A stretch of DNA of 64,000 nucleotides from a bacterium (GCA_030426805.1 JAUHXU010000001.1:1142861-1206860), one strand, 5' to 3'; positions 35,835 to 45,864 are shown, counted from the stretch's first letter. Numbers and translations are program-made. The notes: a model not told the origin generated them from the sequence alone.

Positions 35835-37361
35835 TCAGCGCGAGTGGCTCCGTGAGTTGATGCGCTCGGAAATGTCCCCGACCTGTACGGACATGCTCGC
35901 CTGGCTCGGCGGGAACGCCTCGAACGTCTTCACGAAACTCGCGATCTGCTTGCCCGCAGGCCCGAGGATCCAGCTCCGGTTCTCCGCCCACTCATCGTAG
36001 CCGCGCGCCTCGTGGAAGCGTTCGAACGGATCGAGCTTCAGGTTCGTGATGATCGGCGAAGAGAGTGGGAGTTGCGGCGAACGGAACCAGTGCTTCTGGT
36101 CGCGGAAGAGCAACTTCCAGTCGCCGTATCGCATCCCGTGAAACGTCGTCTCGGTGAAGTAGTAGAACTCCTTGCGCTTCGACTTGCCGCGTTTCAGCAG
36201 CAAATCGCTCTGATCGTAGCCGTCGAGATGCACGCGATAGTCGCGGCCGCCGATCGTCGCTCCGGCGAGGAGCCGCTCCTTGAGGTCCGGTTGTCCGACC
36301 CACGACATCAGCGTCGGCACCCAATCCTCCATACACATGAACTCGCCGGTGCTCACTCCGGCGGGAATGTGCCCCTTCCACTTCACGAGCATCGGCACCC
36401 GGAAGCCACCCTCCCAGCCGCCGACCCCCTTCTCGCCATGGAACGGGTGATTGCCGCCGTCGGGCCACGAGTTCGACGCGGCGCCGTTGTCCGTCGAGAA
36501 CATCACGATCGTGTTGTCCGCCACGCCCAGCGACTCGATCAGATCGAGCAACTCCCCCACGTCGTCGTCGAGTTCCATCATCCCGTCGGCGTAGATCCCG
36601 TAGCCGCTCTTCCCCACGTACTTCTTGTCGAGGTTCGTCCGGTAGTGCATTCGCGTCGTGTTGTGCCAGACGAAGAACGGCTTCTTGGCACCGACCGCGT
36701 CGGAGATGAACCGCTTCGAGTGCCCGAGCACCTCGTGGTCGAGGTTGCGTTGGCGCTCACGCCCGAACGTCCCGAGATCCTCGATGCGTTGCGAGCCGTC
36801 CTCGGTCGCATGTGCGTGGATGACCCCACGGAGCTTCAGGCCGAGTCGGGTGCGAACGGCATCGTCCTTCGGGTAGTCGTATTGCTCCGCATACTCGCCG
36901 GCGTTCAGGTGGTAGAGGATCCCGAAGAACTCGTCGAAGCCGTGGCTGGTCGGCAGATGCTCGTCGCGGTCGCCGAGGTGGTTCTTGCCGAACTGCCCGG
37001 TCGCGTAACCGAGCGGCTTCAGCATCTCCGCGAGGGTAGGGTCCTTCGCCTGCAGCCCCTGCGGTGCGCCCGGCAGCCCCACCGTGCTCAACCCGGTTCG
37101 CATCGGGTACTGCCCCGTGATGAACGCCGCACGCCCCGCCGTACACGACGCGTGCGCATAGTGATCCATGAAGATCATCCCGTCGCGCGCGATTCGGTCG
37201 ATGTTCGGCGTGGAGCCTCCCATCATCCCCCGGTGATAGGCACTGACGTTCCACATCCCGACGTCATCGCCCCAGATCACGAGGATGTTCGGCCGGTCTT
37301 GTGCCGACGCAATCGCGGTCGACGCGACCACGACGCACAGGTGCAGCAGCGCTTTGTTCAT
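35835..37361 (-). CDS. Secreted sulfatase (C-x-A-x-R formylglycine type)
   Basis: The 508-residue sulfatase has a signal peptide ending near SAQ-DR, with AGGAGG at the ATG. The metal site is NILVIWGDDVGMW; formylglycine would form at SCTAGRAAF. Further S1-family motifs are MFSTDNGAASNSWPDG, HPFHGEKGVGGWEGGFRVP and FMCMEDWVPTLMSWV. It is clearly a paralogue of the plus-strand sulfatase at 23.5 kb. The C-terminus (DPFERFHEARGYDEWAENRSW) also matches. Substrate unknown. Convergent with the membrane-anchored unknown, 18 bases apart. Confidence 0.92.
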   Translation of the reverse strand: MNKALLHLCVVVASTAIASAQDRPNILVIWGDDVGMWNVSAYHRGMMGGSTPNIDRIARDGMIFMDHYAHASCTAGRAAFITGQYPMRTGLSTVGLPGAPQGLQAKDPTLAEMLKPLGYATGQFGKNHLGDRDEHLPTSHGFDEFFGILYHLNAGEYAEQYDYPKDDAVRTRLGLKLRGVIHAHATEDGSQRIEDLGTFGRERQRNLDHEVLGHSKRFISDAVGAKKPFFVWHNTTRMHYRTNLDKKYVGKSGYGIYADGMMELDDDVGELLDLIESLGVADNTIVMFSTDNGAASNSWPDGGNHPFHGEKGVGGWEGGFRVPMLVKWKGHIPAGVSTGEFMCMEDWVPTLMSWVGQPDLKERLLAGATIGGRDYRVHLDGYDQSDLLLKRGKSKRKEFYYFTETTFHGMRYGDWKLLFRDQKHWFRSPQLPLSSPIITNLKLDPFERFHEARGYDEWAENRSWILGPAGKQIASFVKTFEAFPPSQASMSVQVGDISERINSRSHSR

Positions 37362-37480
37362 CGGTTCCTCCTTGGACAGACAGCCGGGAAGTGACGGCAC
37401 GGACAATACCAGACCTGTTACGATCGCGGCGGCAGGCCGAGCGGATTTCACGAAACGACCCGGGAGCGGAGGCTCGATCG

Positions 37481-38365
37481 ATGTCCAGGAATCGCCCGCG
37501 AGGCGCGATCGTCACGACGACGGCGATCGCGCTGATCACGGCACTGACCGGGTGCGCGAACCCGACCCGGCACGACGCCGGCTATTACGTCGATCGCGAA
37601 GACCGGCCGGTAGCGACCCCGCAGCCGAAGCCGACGAGCCATGACGAGTCGGATCTCGCGAAGAAGCTCGCCAACCCTGTCGCGAGCTTGATCAGCGTGC
37701 CGCTGCAATACAACTTCGACCGAGGCATCGGAGCGAACGACCGCGGCCGCCAACATCGACTCAACATCCAACCGGTCATCCCGCTCGAGGTCAGCGACGA
37801 GTGGAACCTGATCTCGCGCACGATCGTGCCGGTCGTCAGCAACCACAATGAACCCGAGGACGAGACCGGACTCGGCGACGTCTTGCAGAGCGCTTTCCTG
37901 TCGCCGGCGGAACCGGGGCCCGGCGGCTGGATCTGGGGCGTCGGTCCCGCAGTGCTGTTTCCCACGGCGACGGACGAGACACTCGGCAGCGAGCGGTGGG
38001 GATTGGGGCCGACCGGTGTCGCGCTACGCCAGTCGGGTCACTGGACCTACGGTGCCCTCGCGAACCACTTGTGGGACGTGGGCGGCGACAGCGACCGCGA
38101 CCGCATCAACGCGACGTTCGTGCAGCCGTTCGTCATCTACACGTTCCCGAGCGCGACCGGGATCGGCGTGAACAGCGAGAGCACGTACGACTGGCGGTCG
38201 GATCGCTGGTCGATCCCGATCAACGTGTTCGTCAACCAAGTGGTGCACATCGGCAACCAACCGATCCAACTCACCGCTGGCGTCCGCTACTGGGCCGACG
38301 CACCCCGCAACGGCCCCGAGGGCTTCGGTTTTCGCATCGTCATGACGCTGCTCTTCCCGCACTGA
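37481..38365 (+). CDS. Predicted outer-membrane beta-barrel transporter-like lipoprotein
   Basis: The 294-residue product has a lipobox-like LTALTGC near residue 23 and GGAGG before the ATG. After a Pro-rich linker, LANPVASLISVPLQYNFDRGIG opens a chain of alternating strands ending in an aromatic, FGFRIVMTLLFPH, as beta-barrel proteins do. This matches the transporter/neuromedin-U-like outer membrane family in proteobacteria and planctomycetes. No enzyme motif is seen. Divergent from a sulfatase gene by 120 bases. Confidence 0.7.
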   Translation: MSRNRPRGAIVTTTAIALITALTGCANPTRHDAGYYVDREDRPVATPQPKPTSHDESDLAKKLANPVASLISVPLQYNFDRGIGANDRGRQHRLNIQPVIPLEVSDEWNLISRTIVPVVSNHNEPEDETGLGDVLQSAFLSPAEPGPGGWIWGVGPAVLFPTATDETLGSERWGLGPTGVALRQSGHWTYGALANHLWDVGGDSDRDRINATFVQPFVIYTFPSATGIGVNSESTYDWRSDRWSIPINVFVNQVVHIGNQPIQLTAGVRYWADAPRNGPEGFGFRIVMTLLFPH

Positions 38366-38378
38366 GCAAAGCCGAGCG

Positions 38379-39845
38379 CTACCGAATCGGGATCACGACT
38401 TCGCGCGTAAGATCGCTGCCGACGAGACCCTGCGTGATGACGTCGCGCGGAACCGAAACGGTCGTGGGAATGCGAATCACGACGTCCAACCTGCCGCGGG
38501 CCGGAATCGTACCGAGGGGGATCACCGCATACGGGCCCGACAGTCGTAGCACGCCATGGCCGGGCAGCGGCGCCCATGCGAGTCGAGCGTTGGCACTGAC
38601 ACCCCACCAGACCGATTGTCCCGGTCGACCGACCGCCCGTAGACGTACGGTGCCACCGGGCGTCGCGCGCCCAACGACGTAGACTTGGCTGCCTACCTCG
38701 TCCGCGCCGATGTCGACCGACGCGCCGAGCCGACGCGGGTTCCCCTCGAAGTCCGCAGCCGCCGGCACCGGCCTCACGCCCGCATCGACAAGCGGCGATT
38801 GCGGTTCGAGGTGAAAGTCGCCGCCGGCTGCGTCGACGAAGCCTGGATCCGTCGACGTGACACTTACGCCGATCACCAACCTCGAGGAGGCGTCGACCAC
38901 GACCGATCCAGCGTGCGACTCGAGTACCGAGTAGCTGAGCCTGCCGGTCGACTGGGCGCGCAAGAACAGATTCGTTCCAGCCTGATACGTGCGGTTTCCC
39001 CAGATGATCGTATTCGTCGCGTTGAACGCTCCGCCCTCGACCCACAGGCCTCCGCCCGCCCCGACCGCGGTATTGGCAGCGACCGTGTTGCCCTCGAGGA
39101 TCGCGCCAGACTGCTGGAACATCAGCCCACCCCCATTCCCGCCGGCGAGGTTGTTCACGATCAAGTTGCTGCGTATCGTCAACCCCGGACAGCACCGCGA
39201 AACGACGAATCCGCCACCGGCACCGCCCGCGATATTGGATCGGATCTGGTTCGACTCGACGACGCCGACCCCTCCGTACAGGCCGCCGCCGGCGTCGAGT
39301 GCGAGGTTACCCATCACGATGTTGTCGATCACCCGCGGATTCTCGTCGTCCCACGCGACGCCGCCGCCGAACCGAGCCACGTTGCCGACGATCCAATTCC
39401 CCTTCACGGTCACGTTCCATCCGCTGATGACGACACCACCGCCCGGACCCGGCGAACGGTTCTGACGGATCACGTTGTTGCGCACGACGGCATCACCAAA
39501 CGCGCGAATGCCGCCGAGGTCGGCGCCGACGACCTGGAATCCGTCGATCGTCGCGACGCCTGCGGCGCTCCCGCCGACCTCGATGCCCGGGCCCGTCGGC
39601 GGCATGATCGTCGTGACCCACGGCCCGAAATCGCTGACGACGTTGACCGCCTTGAGGCAACGAACGGACTCGCGATATACACCGGGCGCGACCCGCACCG
39701 TGTCGTACGGCATCGCGGCGTCCACCGCAGCCTGGATACTCGCGTACTGCAGCGGCACCCGCAGGACGCGTTGCGCATGCCCCGTCGACACGAGGAGCGC
39801 CGCTGCAATCGAGATCGCCCGCCATGCGCGCCACCGATCTGCCAT
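38379..39845 (-). CDS. Secreted right-handed beta-helix protein
   Basis: The 488-residue exported protein has a signal peptide ending near GHA-QR. IQAAVDAAMPYDTVRVAPGVYRES is the classic opening of pectate-lyase-like and parallel-beta-helix proteins. Many rungs follow (NVIRQN, GGGVVISGWNVTVKGN, GGGLYGGVGVVESNQI), then DPGFVDAAGGDFHLEPQSPLVDAG, which is the choice-of-anchor Q tail. The last 95 residues are a separate beta module with A-T-P-G-G-T-V-R-L. No catalytic residues of lyases are evident. Surface or carbohydrate-binding role likely. Confidence 0.78.
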   Translation of the reverse strand: MADRWRAWRAISIAAALLVSTGHAQRVLRVPLQYASIQAAVDAAMPYDTVRVAPGVYRESVRCLKAVNVVSDFGPWVTTIMPPTGPGIEVGGSAAGVATIDGFQVVGADLGGIRAFGDAVVRNNVIRQNRSPGPGGGVVISGWNVTVKGNWIVGNVARFGGGVAWDDENPRVIDNIVMGNLALDAGGGLYGGVGVVESNQIRSNIAGGAGGGFVVSRCCPGLTIRSNLIVNNLAGGNGGGLMFQQSGAILEGNTVAANTAVGAGGGLWVEGGAFNATNTIIWGNRTYQAGTNLFLRAQSTGRLSYSVLESHAGSVVVDASSRLVIGVSVTSTDPGFVDAAGGDFHLEPQSPLVDAGVRPVPAAADFEGNPRRLGASVDIGADEVGSQVYVVGRATPGGTVRLRAVGRPGQSVWWGVSANARLAWAPLPGHGVLRLSGPYAVIPLGTIPARGRLDVVIRIPTTVSVPRDVITQGLVGSDLTREVVIPIR

Positions 39846-39933
39846 GCTCGCCTTCCAATCGTATCGGTCCGCCGCCATTCTACCGCGCCTGGCCCCCGCA
39901 AGCGCTTGGCGGTGGTTGAGCTCGCTGGCGCGA

Positions 39934-40035
39934 ATCTGACGCGAAACGGGACAAGATCGCCGCAGCGAGGGGTCGCTGCGGCTGATCTGACGCGAAATGG
40001 GACAGATTCGCTGTAGCGAGTTGTCGCTGACTCCG
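39934..40035 (+). repeat. Two imperfect 51-base tandem repeats with internal hairpin
   Basis: Copy 1 starts with ATCTGACGCGAAACGGGAC; copy 2, 51 bases later, with ATCTGACGCGAAATGGGAC. In each, a pair of arms follows (CCGCAGCGA...TCGCTGCGG in copy 1, decayed in copy 2). Partial TCGCTG units also lie before and after. They fill most of the 198-base gap between the beta-helix gene's start and the stop of a sulfatase, so they could be a regulatory array or a REP-like element. No other copy was noticed in the window. Confidence 0.75.
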
Positions 40036-40043
40036 CGCTGCGG

Positions 40044-42407
40044 TTACCGGACGTCGATCTGCACGCGCTTGATCGTCCCGTTGAAGCGGAACGGCGGTTC
40101 GTATTCGGGTGTGACGGGCTGTGCGCTGTCCTCGCCGACGCCGAAGGTGTCGACGCCGAAGCGGCCGGCGACGGTGGCCTCGATGCGCGCCTCGCCGACC
40201 TTCTTGCCGTTCACCGAGAGCACGACGTTCGCGCCCTTGCCCGCGCCGCCGCCGTCGTAGTCGAACGCGACGGTCACCGTCGCCTCGCCGTCGGGCAACG
40301 TCGTCGCACCGCGCGCGGCGGTATGCGCCTCGAAGTAGTTGTAGTCGAACACCGGAATACCGTCGTCGACGTAGAGCACGAAGCCCGCGGCCACGCCCCC
40401 GAACGCGACGACGACACCCTCGGTCTTCGCACCCGACGCGACCACCTTCGCGCTCAACGTCCACGAGCGGTTCTTCATCGGCGGGGCCGCCGTCTCGGGA
40501 ATGTGCGTCGCGCCGGCCCCGTATATGAACGTCGTGCGCCCCTCGGGCGAACCGGGCACCGGCGGTTTCGCCAACATCAAGCGCGCGGCACCACGGTCGT
40601 CGAGCGGGTAGACGCCGTGCGCCTCGGCCGCCTCGTCGAACGCCCGCTTCATCTCGGCCAGCTTCTCGGGCATCGTCGCGGCGAGGTCGTTCGCCTCCGA
40701 GAAATCCTCCGACAAGTGGTAGAGCTCCCACCGGTCCTGGTCCCAATTGCCCGGCGCCAGGTCCTGTCGCCACGGACGCGTGTGCTGCGCGTTCGCCTTC
40801 CACCCGTCGCGATAGATCGAGCGGTTGCTGAACACCTCGAAGTATTGCTCGCTTCGCCCCTCGAAGTTCGGATCGGTGAAGCTCGGGAGGAACGAACGCC
40901 CGACGAGCGGCTTCTGAGCGATACCGTCGACCGACTTCGGCGCCGGCAGCTTCGCCGCCTCCAGAATCGTCGGAACGACGTCCACGAGGTGGATGAACGC
41001 ATCCCGCGTCTTGCCGTCCGGCTTGATCCGGGCCGGCCAGCTGACGACCATCGGGTTACGCGTCCCGCCCAGGTGCGACGCGACCTGCTTCACCCACTGA
41101 AACGGCGTGTTCCCGGCCCATGCCCACCCGATCGGGTAGTGCGGTTCGGATTCGGGTCCGCCGAGTTTGTCGAGATGGGCGAGCGTGTCTTCGACCGACG
41201 TCGGCAGCCCGTTGAGATTCCGGATCTCGTTGAGCGTCCCGTCCGGCCCGCCCTCCGCCGACGCGCCGTTGTCGCCGACGATGTAGACGATCATCGTGTT
41301 GTCCGCGTCGGGAAGCGTCTTCACGGCATCGAGCAGCCGCCCCACCTCGTGGTCGGTGAACGCGAAATAGCCGGCGAAGTTCTCCTGCAACGCGTTGTAG
41401 AGCTTCTTCTTCTCGTCCGAGAGGCTGTCCCACGCGGGCACCCACTCCGGCCGCGCCGTGAGCTTCGTCCCCGCCGGGACGATCCCCATGTCGCGCTGTC
41501 GCTGGAACACGATCTCGCGATAGCGATCCCAGCCCATGTCGAACTTGCCCTTGAACTCGTCGCGCCATGTCTTCGTCACGTGGTGCGGCGCGTGCATCGC
41601 GCCCGGCGCGAAATACATGAAGAACGGCTTGTTCGGGGCGACCGACTTCGACAGGCGCATCCGTGCGATGGCGCGATCCGTCATGTCGGTCATCAGGTGA
41701 TAGCCGTCGCGCGGCGATTGGGTCGGTGTCACCGGCGAGACGTTCTCGAACAGCGTCGGGTAGTACTGGTGCGTTTCGCCGGCGTTGAAGCCGTAGAAGT
41801 AGTCGAAGCCCATCCCGGTCGGCCACCGGTCGAACGGCCCGGCGACGGTCGATTCCCAATCCGGCGTGTTGTGATTCTTGCCGAACCACCACGTCGCGTA
41901 GCCGTTGCCCTGAAGCACGCGGCCGATCGTCGCGGTCGTCCGCGGAATCATCGTCGAGTAGTTGGGGAAACCGGTCGCCCACTCCATCAAGAACCCGCTA
42001 CCGCACGCGTGGTGGTTGCGACCGGTCAACAGCGCCGCGCGGGACGGGCCGCAGATCGCGGTCGTGTGGAACCGACTGTATCGCAGCCCTTCGGCGGCCA
42101 GCTTGTCGAGATTCGGCGTCGGGATCAGGCCGCCGAACGTCGACGTCTGCCCGAACCCGACGTCGTCGAGCAGGATCACGATGACGTTCGGCGCTCCGGC
42201 GGGTGCCGCGACCGGCTTCTGCCACGCGGCTTCGGACTCCTTGTAGGTCTTGCCGATCGTGCCGGTGAACTTCGAGAGCGGAATCGGAAGTGTGGTGCGA
42301 TCGACCTCGTCGGGCGGCGAACCCGCGTGTTTCGTCGAGGCGGCGCAGCCGACGACCCACAGGAGCATCGCGACGGACAACGGGACGGCGGCATTTCGGA
42401 TCGACAC
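40044..42407 (-). CDS. Arylsulfatase-family lipoprotein (C-x-P-x-R type), 787 residues
   Basis: A long sulfatase. The GTG start has GGAGGTGA eight bases before it. Lipobox VVGCAAS gives membrane anchoring. [20 protein letters not shown] holds the first metal ligands; the formylglycine motif is [16 protein letters not shown] (CGPSR). [20 protein letters not shown] is the second metal motif. The last 200 residues beyond the core carry a beta domain ([28 protein letters not shown]) seen in large AtsA-type arylsulfatases. CxPxR fits the aerobic formylglycine-generating enzyme, while the two other sulfatases here have CxAxR. Substrate unknown. Confidence 0.93.
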   Translation of the reverse strand: MSIRNAAVPLSVAMLLWVVGCAASTKHAGSPPDEVDRTTLPIPLSKFTGTIGKTYKESEAAWQKPVAAPAGAPNVIVILLDDVGFGQTSTFGGLIPTPNLDKLAAEGLRYSRFHTTAICGPSRAALLTGRNHHACGSGFLMEWATGFPNYSTMIPRTTATIGRVLQGNGYATWWFGKNHNTPDWESTVAGPFDRWPTGMGFDYFYGFNAGETHQYYPTLFENVSPVTPTQSPRDGYHLMTDMTDRAIARMRLSKSVAPNKPFFMYFAPGAMHAPHHVTKTWRDEFKGKFDMGWDRYREIVFQRQRDMGIVPAGTKLTARPEWVPAWDSLSDEKKKLYNALQENFAGYFAFTDHEVGRLLDAVKTLPDADNTMIVYIVGDNGASAEGGPDGTLNEIRNLNGLPTSVEDTLAHLDKLGGPESEPHYPIGWAWAGNTPFQWVKQVASHLGGTRNPMVVSWPARIKPDGKTRDAFIHLVDVVPTILEAAKLPAPKSVDGIAQKPLVGRSFLPSFTDPNFEGRSEQYFEVFSNRSIYRDGWKANAQHTRPWRQDLAPGNWDQDRWELYHLSEDFSEANDLAATMPEKLAEMKRAFDEAAEAHGVYPLDDRGAARLMLAKPPVPGSPEGRTTFIYGAGATHIPETAAPPMKNRSWTLSAKVVASGAKTEGVVVAFGGVAAGFVLYVDDGIPVFDYNYFEAHTAARGATTLPDGEATVTVAFDYDGGGAGKGANVVLSVNGKKVGEARIEATVAGRFGVDTFGVGEDSAQPVTPEYEPPFRFNGTIKRVQIDVR

Positions 42408-42499
42408 GGTTCACCTCCACTATGCGGACTCGGATTCCTATCGCGGTCATCCTACGATGCGGGTCGCGGACCTGCCACAGCGCGCTTCGATCGGTCGGC

Positions 42500-43147
42500 T
42501 CACGCGGTCGCGACGCCGGCGATGTGGGGGCGATTGACCGCGAGGACCCAGCCGGGCCCCTCTTGGCGGTAGTGCTCGATCGCGACGCGGCTGAAGCCGA
42601 CCCGCTCGATCGCGCCCGCGATGTCGCGGCCGGGATCGCACCCGTCGGAGAAGTAGCGCCACGGGGTGTAGGGTGCGACGCGCTGCACCGCGCGGCGAAA
42701 CGTCCACGGACGGTCGACGACATGCTCGAGAAAGACGAAGCGACCGCCCGGCCGGAGGATCCGCCGGACCTCGCGGAGCGTCGCCTCGACCGATGGCACC
42801 GAGCACAGGACGAGCGTACTGATCACCGCGTCGACCGACCCGTCGGCGATGCCCGCGCGCTCCAACGGCTCGGTGACGATCTCGACCGCATGGCCGGTCT
42901 CTCGCGCACGCTCGCGGAGATGCGCGTGCATCGCGGGATTCGGTTCGATCGCGACGAAGCGAACGTCGTTCGCGAGGAACGGCAGGTTCACGCCGGTCCC
43001 CGCACCGAGTTCGAGGATCGTCCCGCGCAGACCGCCGAACAACGCCTCCTTGCGCGCCCGGTACATCGCATGGCTCTGCTCGTCGGTGCCGGCCATGAAC
43101 CGTGCGAACAGGCGCTGCCGAAACGTCGTGGCCCCGCGGTCGCTCAT
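42500..43147 (-). CDS. Class I SAM-dependent methyltransferase
   Basis: The 215-residue enzyme shows ILELGAGTGVNLPFL (motif I), FVAIEPNPAMHAHL (motif II), SVDAVISTLVLCSVPS and LRPGGRFVFLEHVV. The last is typical of the METTL7/ubiE-like small methyltransferases, whose lipid or thiol substrates vary. It is the third gene in an operon with an AI-2E-type permease and a gamma-glutamyltransferase; its ATG overlaps the stop of the latter (ATGA). A link to thiol or glutathione metabolism is possible because GGT acts on glutathione, but that is inference. Confidence 0.8.
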   Translation of the reverse strand: MSDRGATTFRQRLFARFMAGTDEQSHAMYRARKEALFGGLRGTILELGAGTGVNLPFLANDVRFVAIEPNPAMHAHLRERARETGHAVEIVTEPLERAGIADGSVDAVISTLVLCSVPSVEATLREVRRILRPGGRFVFLEHVVDRPWTFRRAVQRVAPYTPWRYFSDGCDPGRDIAGAIERVGFSRVAIEHYRQEGPGWVLAVNRPHIAGVATA

Positions 43148-44733
43148 GCGTGCGCCACCGCCCCGCCGCGACGATCGTCGCCGGCGCCGTGCAAGCGACC
43201 CTCCGCATCGCGGCCGACGACGTGCGCACCGCCGAAGTAGGCGCTGCGAATCGTCCAGCGGTTGGCCGCATACCCGGCGGCCGCGAACGCGTCGACCGCG
43301 CCCGGGTCGAAGCCGGCCTCGATCTCGACCCGCGTCCCCTCGAGGTGCAGTCGCGGCGCCGCGACCGCGGCGTCGACGTCCAGTCCGAAGTCGAGGACGT
43401 TCGAGATCACCTGCAGCATCGCGGTCCGGATCCGCGAACTCCCGCCGCTGCCGAGCGCGAGCTCCAGCGCCCCGTCGTTGCAGACGACGGTCGGCGCCAT
43501 CATCGTCTCGATCCGCGCGCCCGGCGGATCGACGTGGAATCCCTGCGGGTGCAGGTCCGCCTCGCCGAGAATGCTGTTCAGGATCAGCCCGCCCGGCAGG
43601 AGGAACCCGCTCGCGATGCCCGACGAGTTCGTGATCGACGCGGCGTTGCCGTCGGCGTCGAGCGTGCTCACGTGCGTCGTCTCGCCCGGGCCGCGCGGTG
43701 AGGCGGGGTCATCCCGTCGCGCGCGCAACGTCCCGGCGCGCACCGCGTCCACCCGGGCTGCGCACGCGTCGTCCGCGAACAGGCGATCGACCGCGGCCCT
43801 CGCGTCCGGGGCGGCGGCCCGCGCGACGGCCCACTCGCCCCGCGCTCGATCCATCGCCGCCATCGTCTCGGCGAGCAACGCGTAGTGCTCCGCGCTTCCA
43901 CGGCCGAGCGCCGCGACGTCGAACGCCTGCATCACCCGCAGCCCGACGGCGATCAACAGGCCACCCGTCGACGGGGGCGGCGGCACGAGGACATCGCGTC
44001 CACGATAGCGAACCGCGACCGGCGTCGTCGGCACGGCCTCGTAGTCCGCGAGGTCGCGCGCGGTCAGCAGCCCACCGTTCGTGCGCTGATCGGCGACGAT
44101 CTCCCGGGCGATCGCACCGGTCCGGATCGCCGTGACCCCGTCGGTCGCGATCGTCCGCAACAGGTCGGACAGTCCCGGCACGAAGTAGCGGTCGCCGACA
44201 CCGATCAGGCGTCCGTCCGGCGCGAACACCGACGCGATGCCCGGCTCGAGCGTGTAGATCTCCTCGAGCAGCCGCACGGTGTCGGCCTGTGCCTCGTTCA
44301 ACACGATGCCGGTCGCCGCGAGGTCGATCGCCGGCGCGAGCAACTCGGCCCACGGCAACCGGCCGTGCACGTCGGCCATCGCCGCGAGACCGAACACGTT
44401 GCCCGGCACCGCGACGGATGCGCGTCCGACGTGAAACCACTGCTGCGCATCGCCGAAGTCGATCTCGATCGCGCGAAAGTCGAGTCGCTCGGGTCGCGTC
44501 GCGCCGAGTCCCGGCGTCGCACTGAAGAAGTCGAACGCGGTCGCCCGACCGGTCGCCGCGTCGAACACGTGTCCCATCCCGCTGCCGCCGAGGTGGACGC
44601 GCCCCGGCTCGGCCACGAACGATGCGAACGTCGCCGCGACGGCCGCGTCGACCGCATTGCCGCCGGCGCGGAGGATCCGGGCGCCGACGTCGGCCGTGGT
44701 CGGATCGCCGGCCGCGCAGACGCCGCGGGTCAC
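43144..44733 (-). CDS. ggt: Gamma-glutamyltransferase, no signal peptide
   Basis: A 529-residue GGT-family Ntn hydrolase that cleaves glutathione and gamma-glutamyl compounds. The autoprocessing site is TTHVSTLDADGNAASIT; Thr near residue 350 would become the nucleophile. SSGIASGFLLPGGLILNS and LALGSGGSSRIRTAMLQV are the usual C-terminal motifs. The N-terminus begins directly in the mature fold (CAAGDPTTADVGARILRAGGNAVDAA), so no export signal exists, unlike E. coli GGT. The GTG overlaps the permease stop (GTGA). Cytoplasmic action or an unrecognised family role such as cephalosporin acylase-like are both possible. Confidence 0.9.
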   Translation of the reverse strand: MTRGVCAAGDPTTADVGARILRAGGNAVDAAVAATFASFVAEPGRVHLGGSGMGHVFDAATGRATAFDFFSATPGLGATRPERLDFRAIEIDFGDAQQWFHVGRASVAVPGNVFGLAAMADVHGRLPWAELLAPAIDLAATGIVLNEAQADTVRLLEEIYTLEPGIASVFAPDGRLIGVGDRYFVPGLSDLLRTIATDGVTAIRTGAIAREIVADQRTNGGLLTARDLADYEAVPTTPVAVRYRGRDVLVPPPPSTGGLLIAVGLRVMQAFDVAALGRGSAEHYALLAETMAAMDRARGEWAVARAAAPDARAAVDRLFADDACAARVDAVRAGTLRARRDDPASPRGPGETTHVSTLDADGNAASITNSSGIASGFLLPGGLILNSILGEADLHPQGFHVDPPGARIETMMAPTVVCNDGALELALGSGGSSRIRTAMLQVISNVLDFGLDVDAAVAAPRLHLEGTRVEIEAGFDPGAVDAFAAAGYAANRWTIRSAYFGGAHVVGRDAEGRLHGAGDDRRGGAVAHA

Positions 44734-45773
44734 GCGGCCTCGCCGCCGTCGCCGCGAGACCCGAGCCGCCCGGCCATCAGGTGCGCGATCGGGGCGGTCA
44801 GTTCGAGTCGCTCGAGCAGGATCTTCAGCACCGCGGTGATCGGCACCGACAGGAACATGCCGACGATGCCCCACAGCATCGACCAGAACATCAACGCGAG
44901 CAGCACCGTGATCGGGTGCAGATCGAACGAATTGCCGAGCATCCGCGGCTCGACGACGTTGCCGACCGTGAACTGGATCGCGAACGGAATCGCGATCGCG
45001 AGGCACTTCGCGGCGAAGCTCATCTCGGGGGCGACGATCACGATCGGCAGCGGCGCCGCGACCGCGAGCACGGAGCCGACGTTCGGAATGAAGTTCAGCA
45101 GGAACGTCAACAGGCCGAACACGATCGCGAGGTCGACGCCGAGCAGCCGGAGCACGACGTAGACGAGGATCGAGGTGATCCCCGACAGCAGCACCTTCAC
45201 CGAGATGTAGCGCTGCACCTTTTGCTCGACCTCGCGCCAGATCGAGCCGGGCGGCGCGTGCCCCCCCGACCCGCCGACGAGGAGGAACAGCATGAAGATC
45301 AGCACGACGATCGCGTTGGACAGGAGCCCCTTCACGGCGTTGAGGATCATCGCCGCCCACTCGCCGATCTTCGACGACGGGATCGACTCGTCGGCGCCCG
45401 GCACCTTGATGCCGAACTTCCCCAGCTGCGCCTTCACGCTCTGCTTCGCGGTCTCGTACGCCTGCTGGTACCTGTCGCCGTTGTCCTCGAGCGACCCGAC
45501 CGACGACGAGACGACGCTGACGACGAGGAGGAACAGGGCGACGCCGAGGATCCCCGTCGACACGAGCGCGACGCCCCGCGGCACCCGCAGCCGGCGCACC
45601 TGCGCGTCGACGACCGGCGCGAGGCCGTATGCGAAGAACAGCGCGAGCGTGAACGGCACGAGCACCGGCGCGAGCCACTTCAGCGCGAACCCGCCGACGA
45701 CCGCCGCGAGGACGAGGAGGCAAACGGTCTGGATGCGCCGGTCGGACGGGTTGTGGGTCGGAGGCGAGGTCAT
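44730..45773 (-). CDS. AI-2E family (PerM-like) membrane transporter
   Basis: The 347 residues have about eight membrane helices and a soluble loop (YKQAYETAKQSVKAQLGKFGIK-like, residues 95-140). The C-terminal half holds GLLTFLLNFIPNVGSVLAVAAPLPIV and LGNSFDLHPITVLLALMFW, which are AI-2E/UPF0118 signatures. Members export autoinducer-2 or act as Na+/H+ antiporters; the substrate here is unknown. TATAAT lies eight bases before the ATG with no ribosome site. First gene of a three-gene coupled operon. Confidence 0.9.
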   Translation of the reverse strand: MTSPPTHNPSDRRIQTVCLLVLAAVVGGFALKWLAPVLVPFTLALFFAYGLAPVVDAQVRRLRVPRGVALVSTGILGVALFLLVVSVVSSSVGSLEDNGDRYQQAYETAKQSVKAQLGKFGIKVPGADESIPSSKIGEWAAMILNAVKGLLSNAIVVLIFMLFLLVGGSGGHAPPGSIWREVEQKVQRYISVKVLLSGITSILVYVVLRLLGVDLAIVFGLLTFLLNFIPNVGSVLAVAAPLPIVIVAPEMSFAAKCLAIAIPFAIQFTVGNVVEPRMLGNSFDLHPITVLLALMFWSMLWGIVGMFLSVPITAVLKILLERLELTAPIAHLMAGRLGSRGDGGEAA

Positions 45774-45781
45774 CGGCGGCG

Positions 45782-45787
45782 ATTATA
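45782..45787 (-). promoter_or_regulatory. Putative -10 element of the AI-2E permease operon (leaderless)
   Basis: A perfect TATAAT on the minus strand, eight bases before the ATG; the gap CGCCGCCG has no ribosome site. This is the clearest case of the -10-next-to-start pattern. No good -35. Confidence 0.55.
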
Positions 45788-45852
45788 CGCGGTCGTCCGA
45801 CGATCCGAATACGCGGCCTCGATTCGCCCTTCTCCGGCGACCGGGCGGACGC

Positions 45853-45858
45853 TACGAT
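45853..45858 (+). promoter_or_regulatory. Putative -10 element of the DinB-like gene (leaderless)
   Basis: TACGAT lies six bases before the ATG, with GCGGCG between. It is back-to-back with the permease operon promoter. Confidence 0.4.
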
Positions 45859-45864
45859 GCGGCG

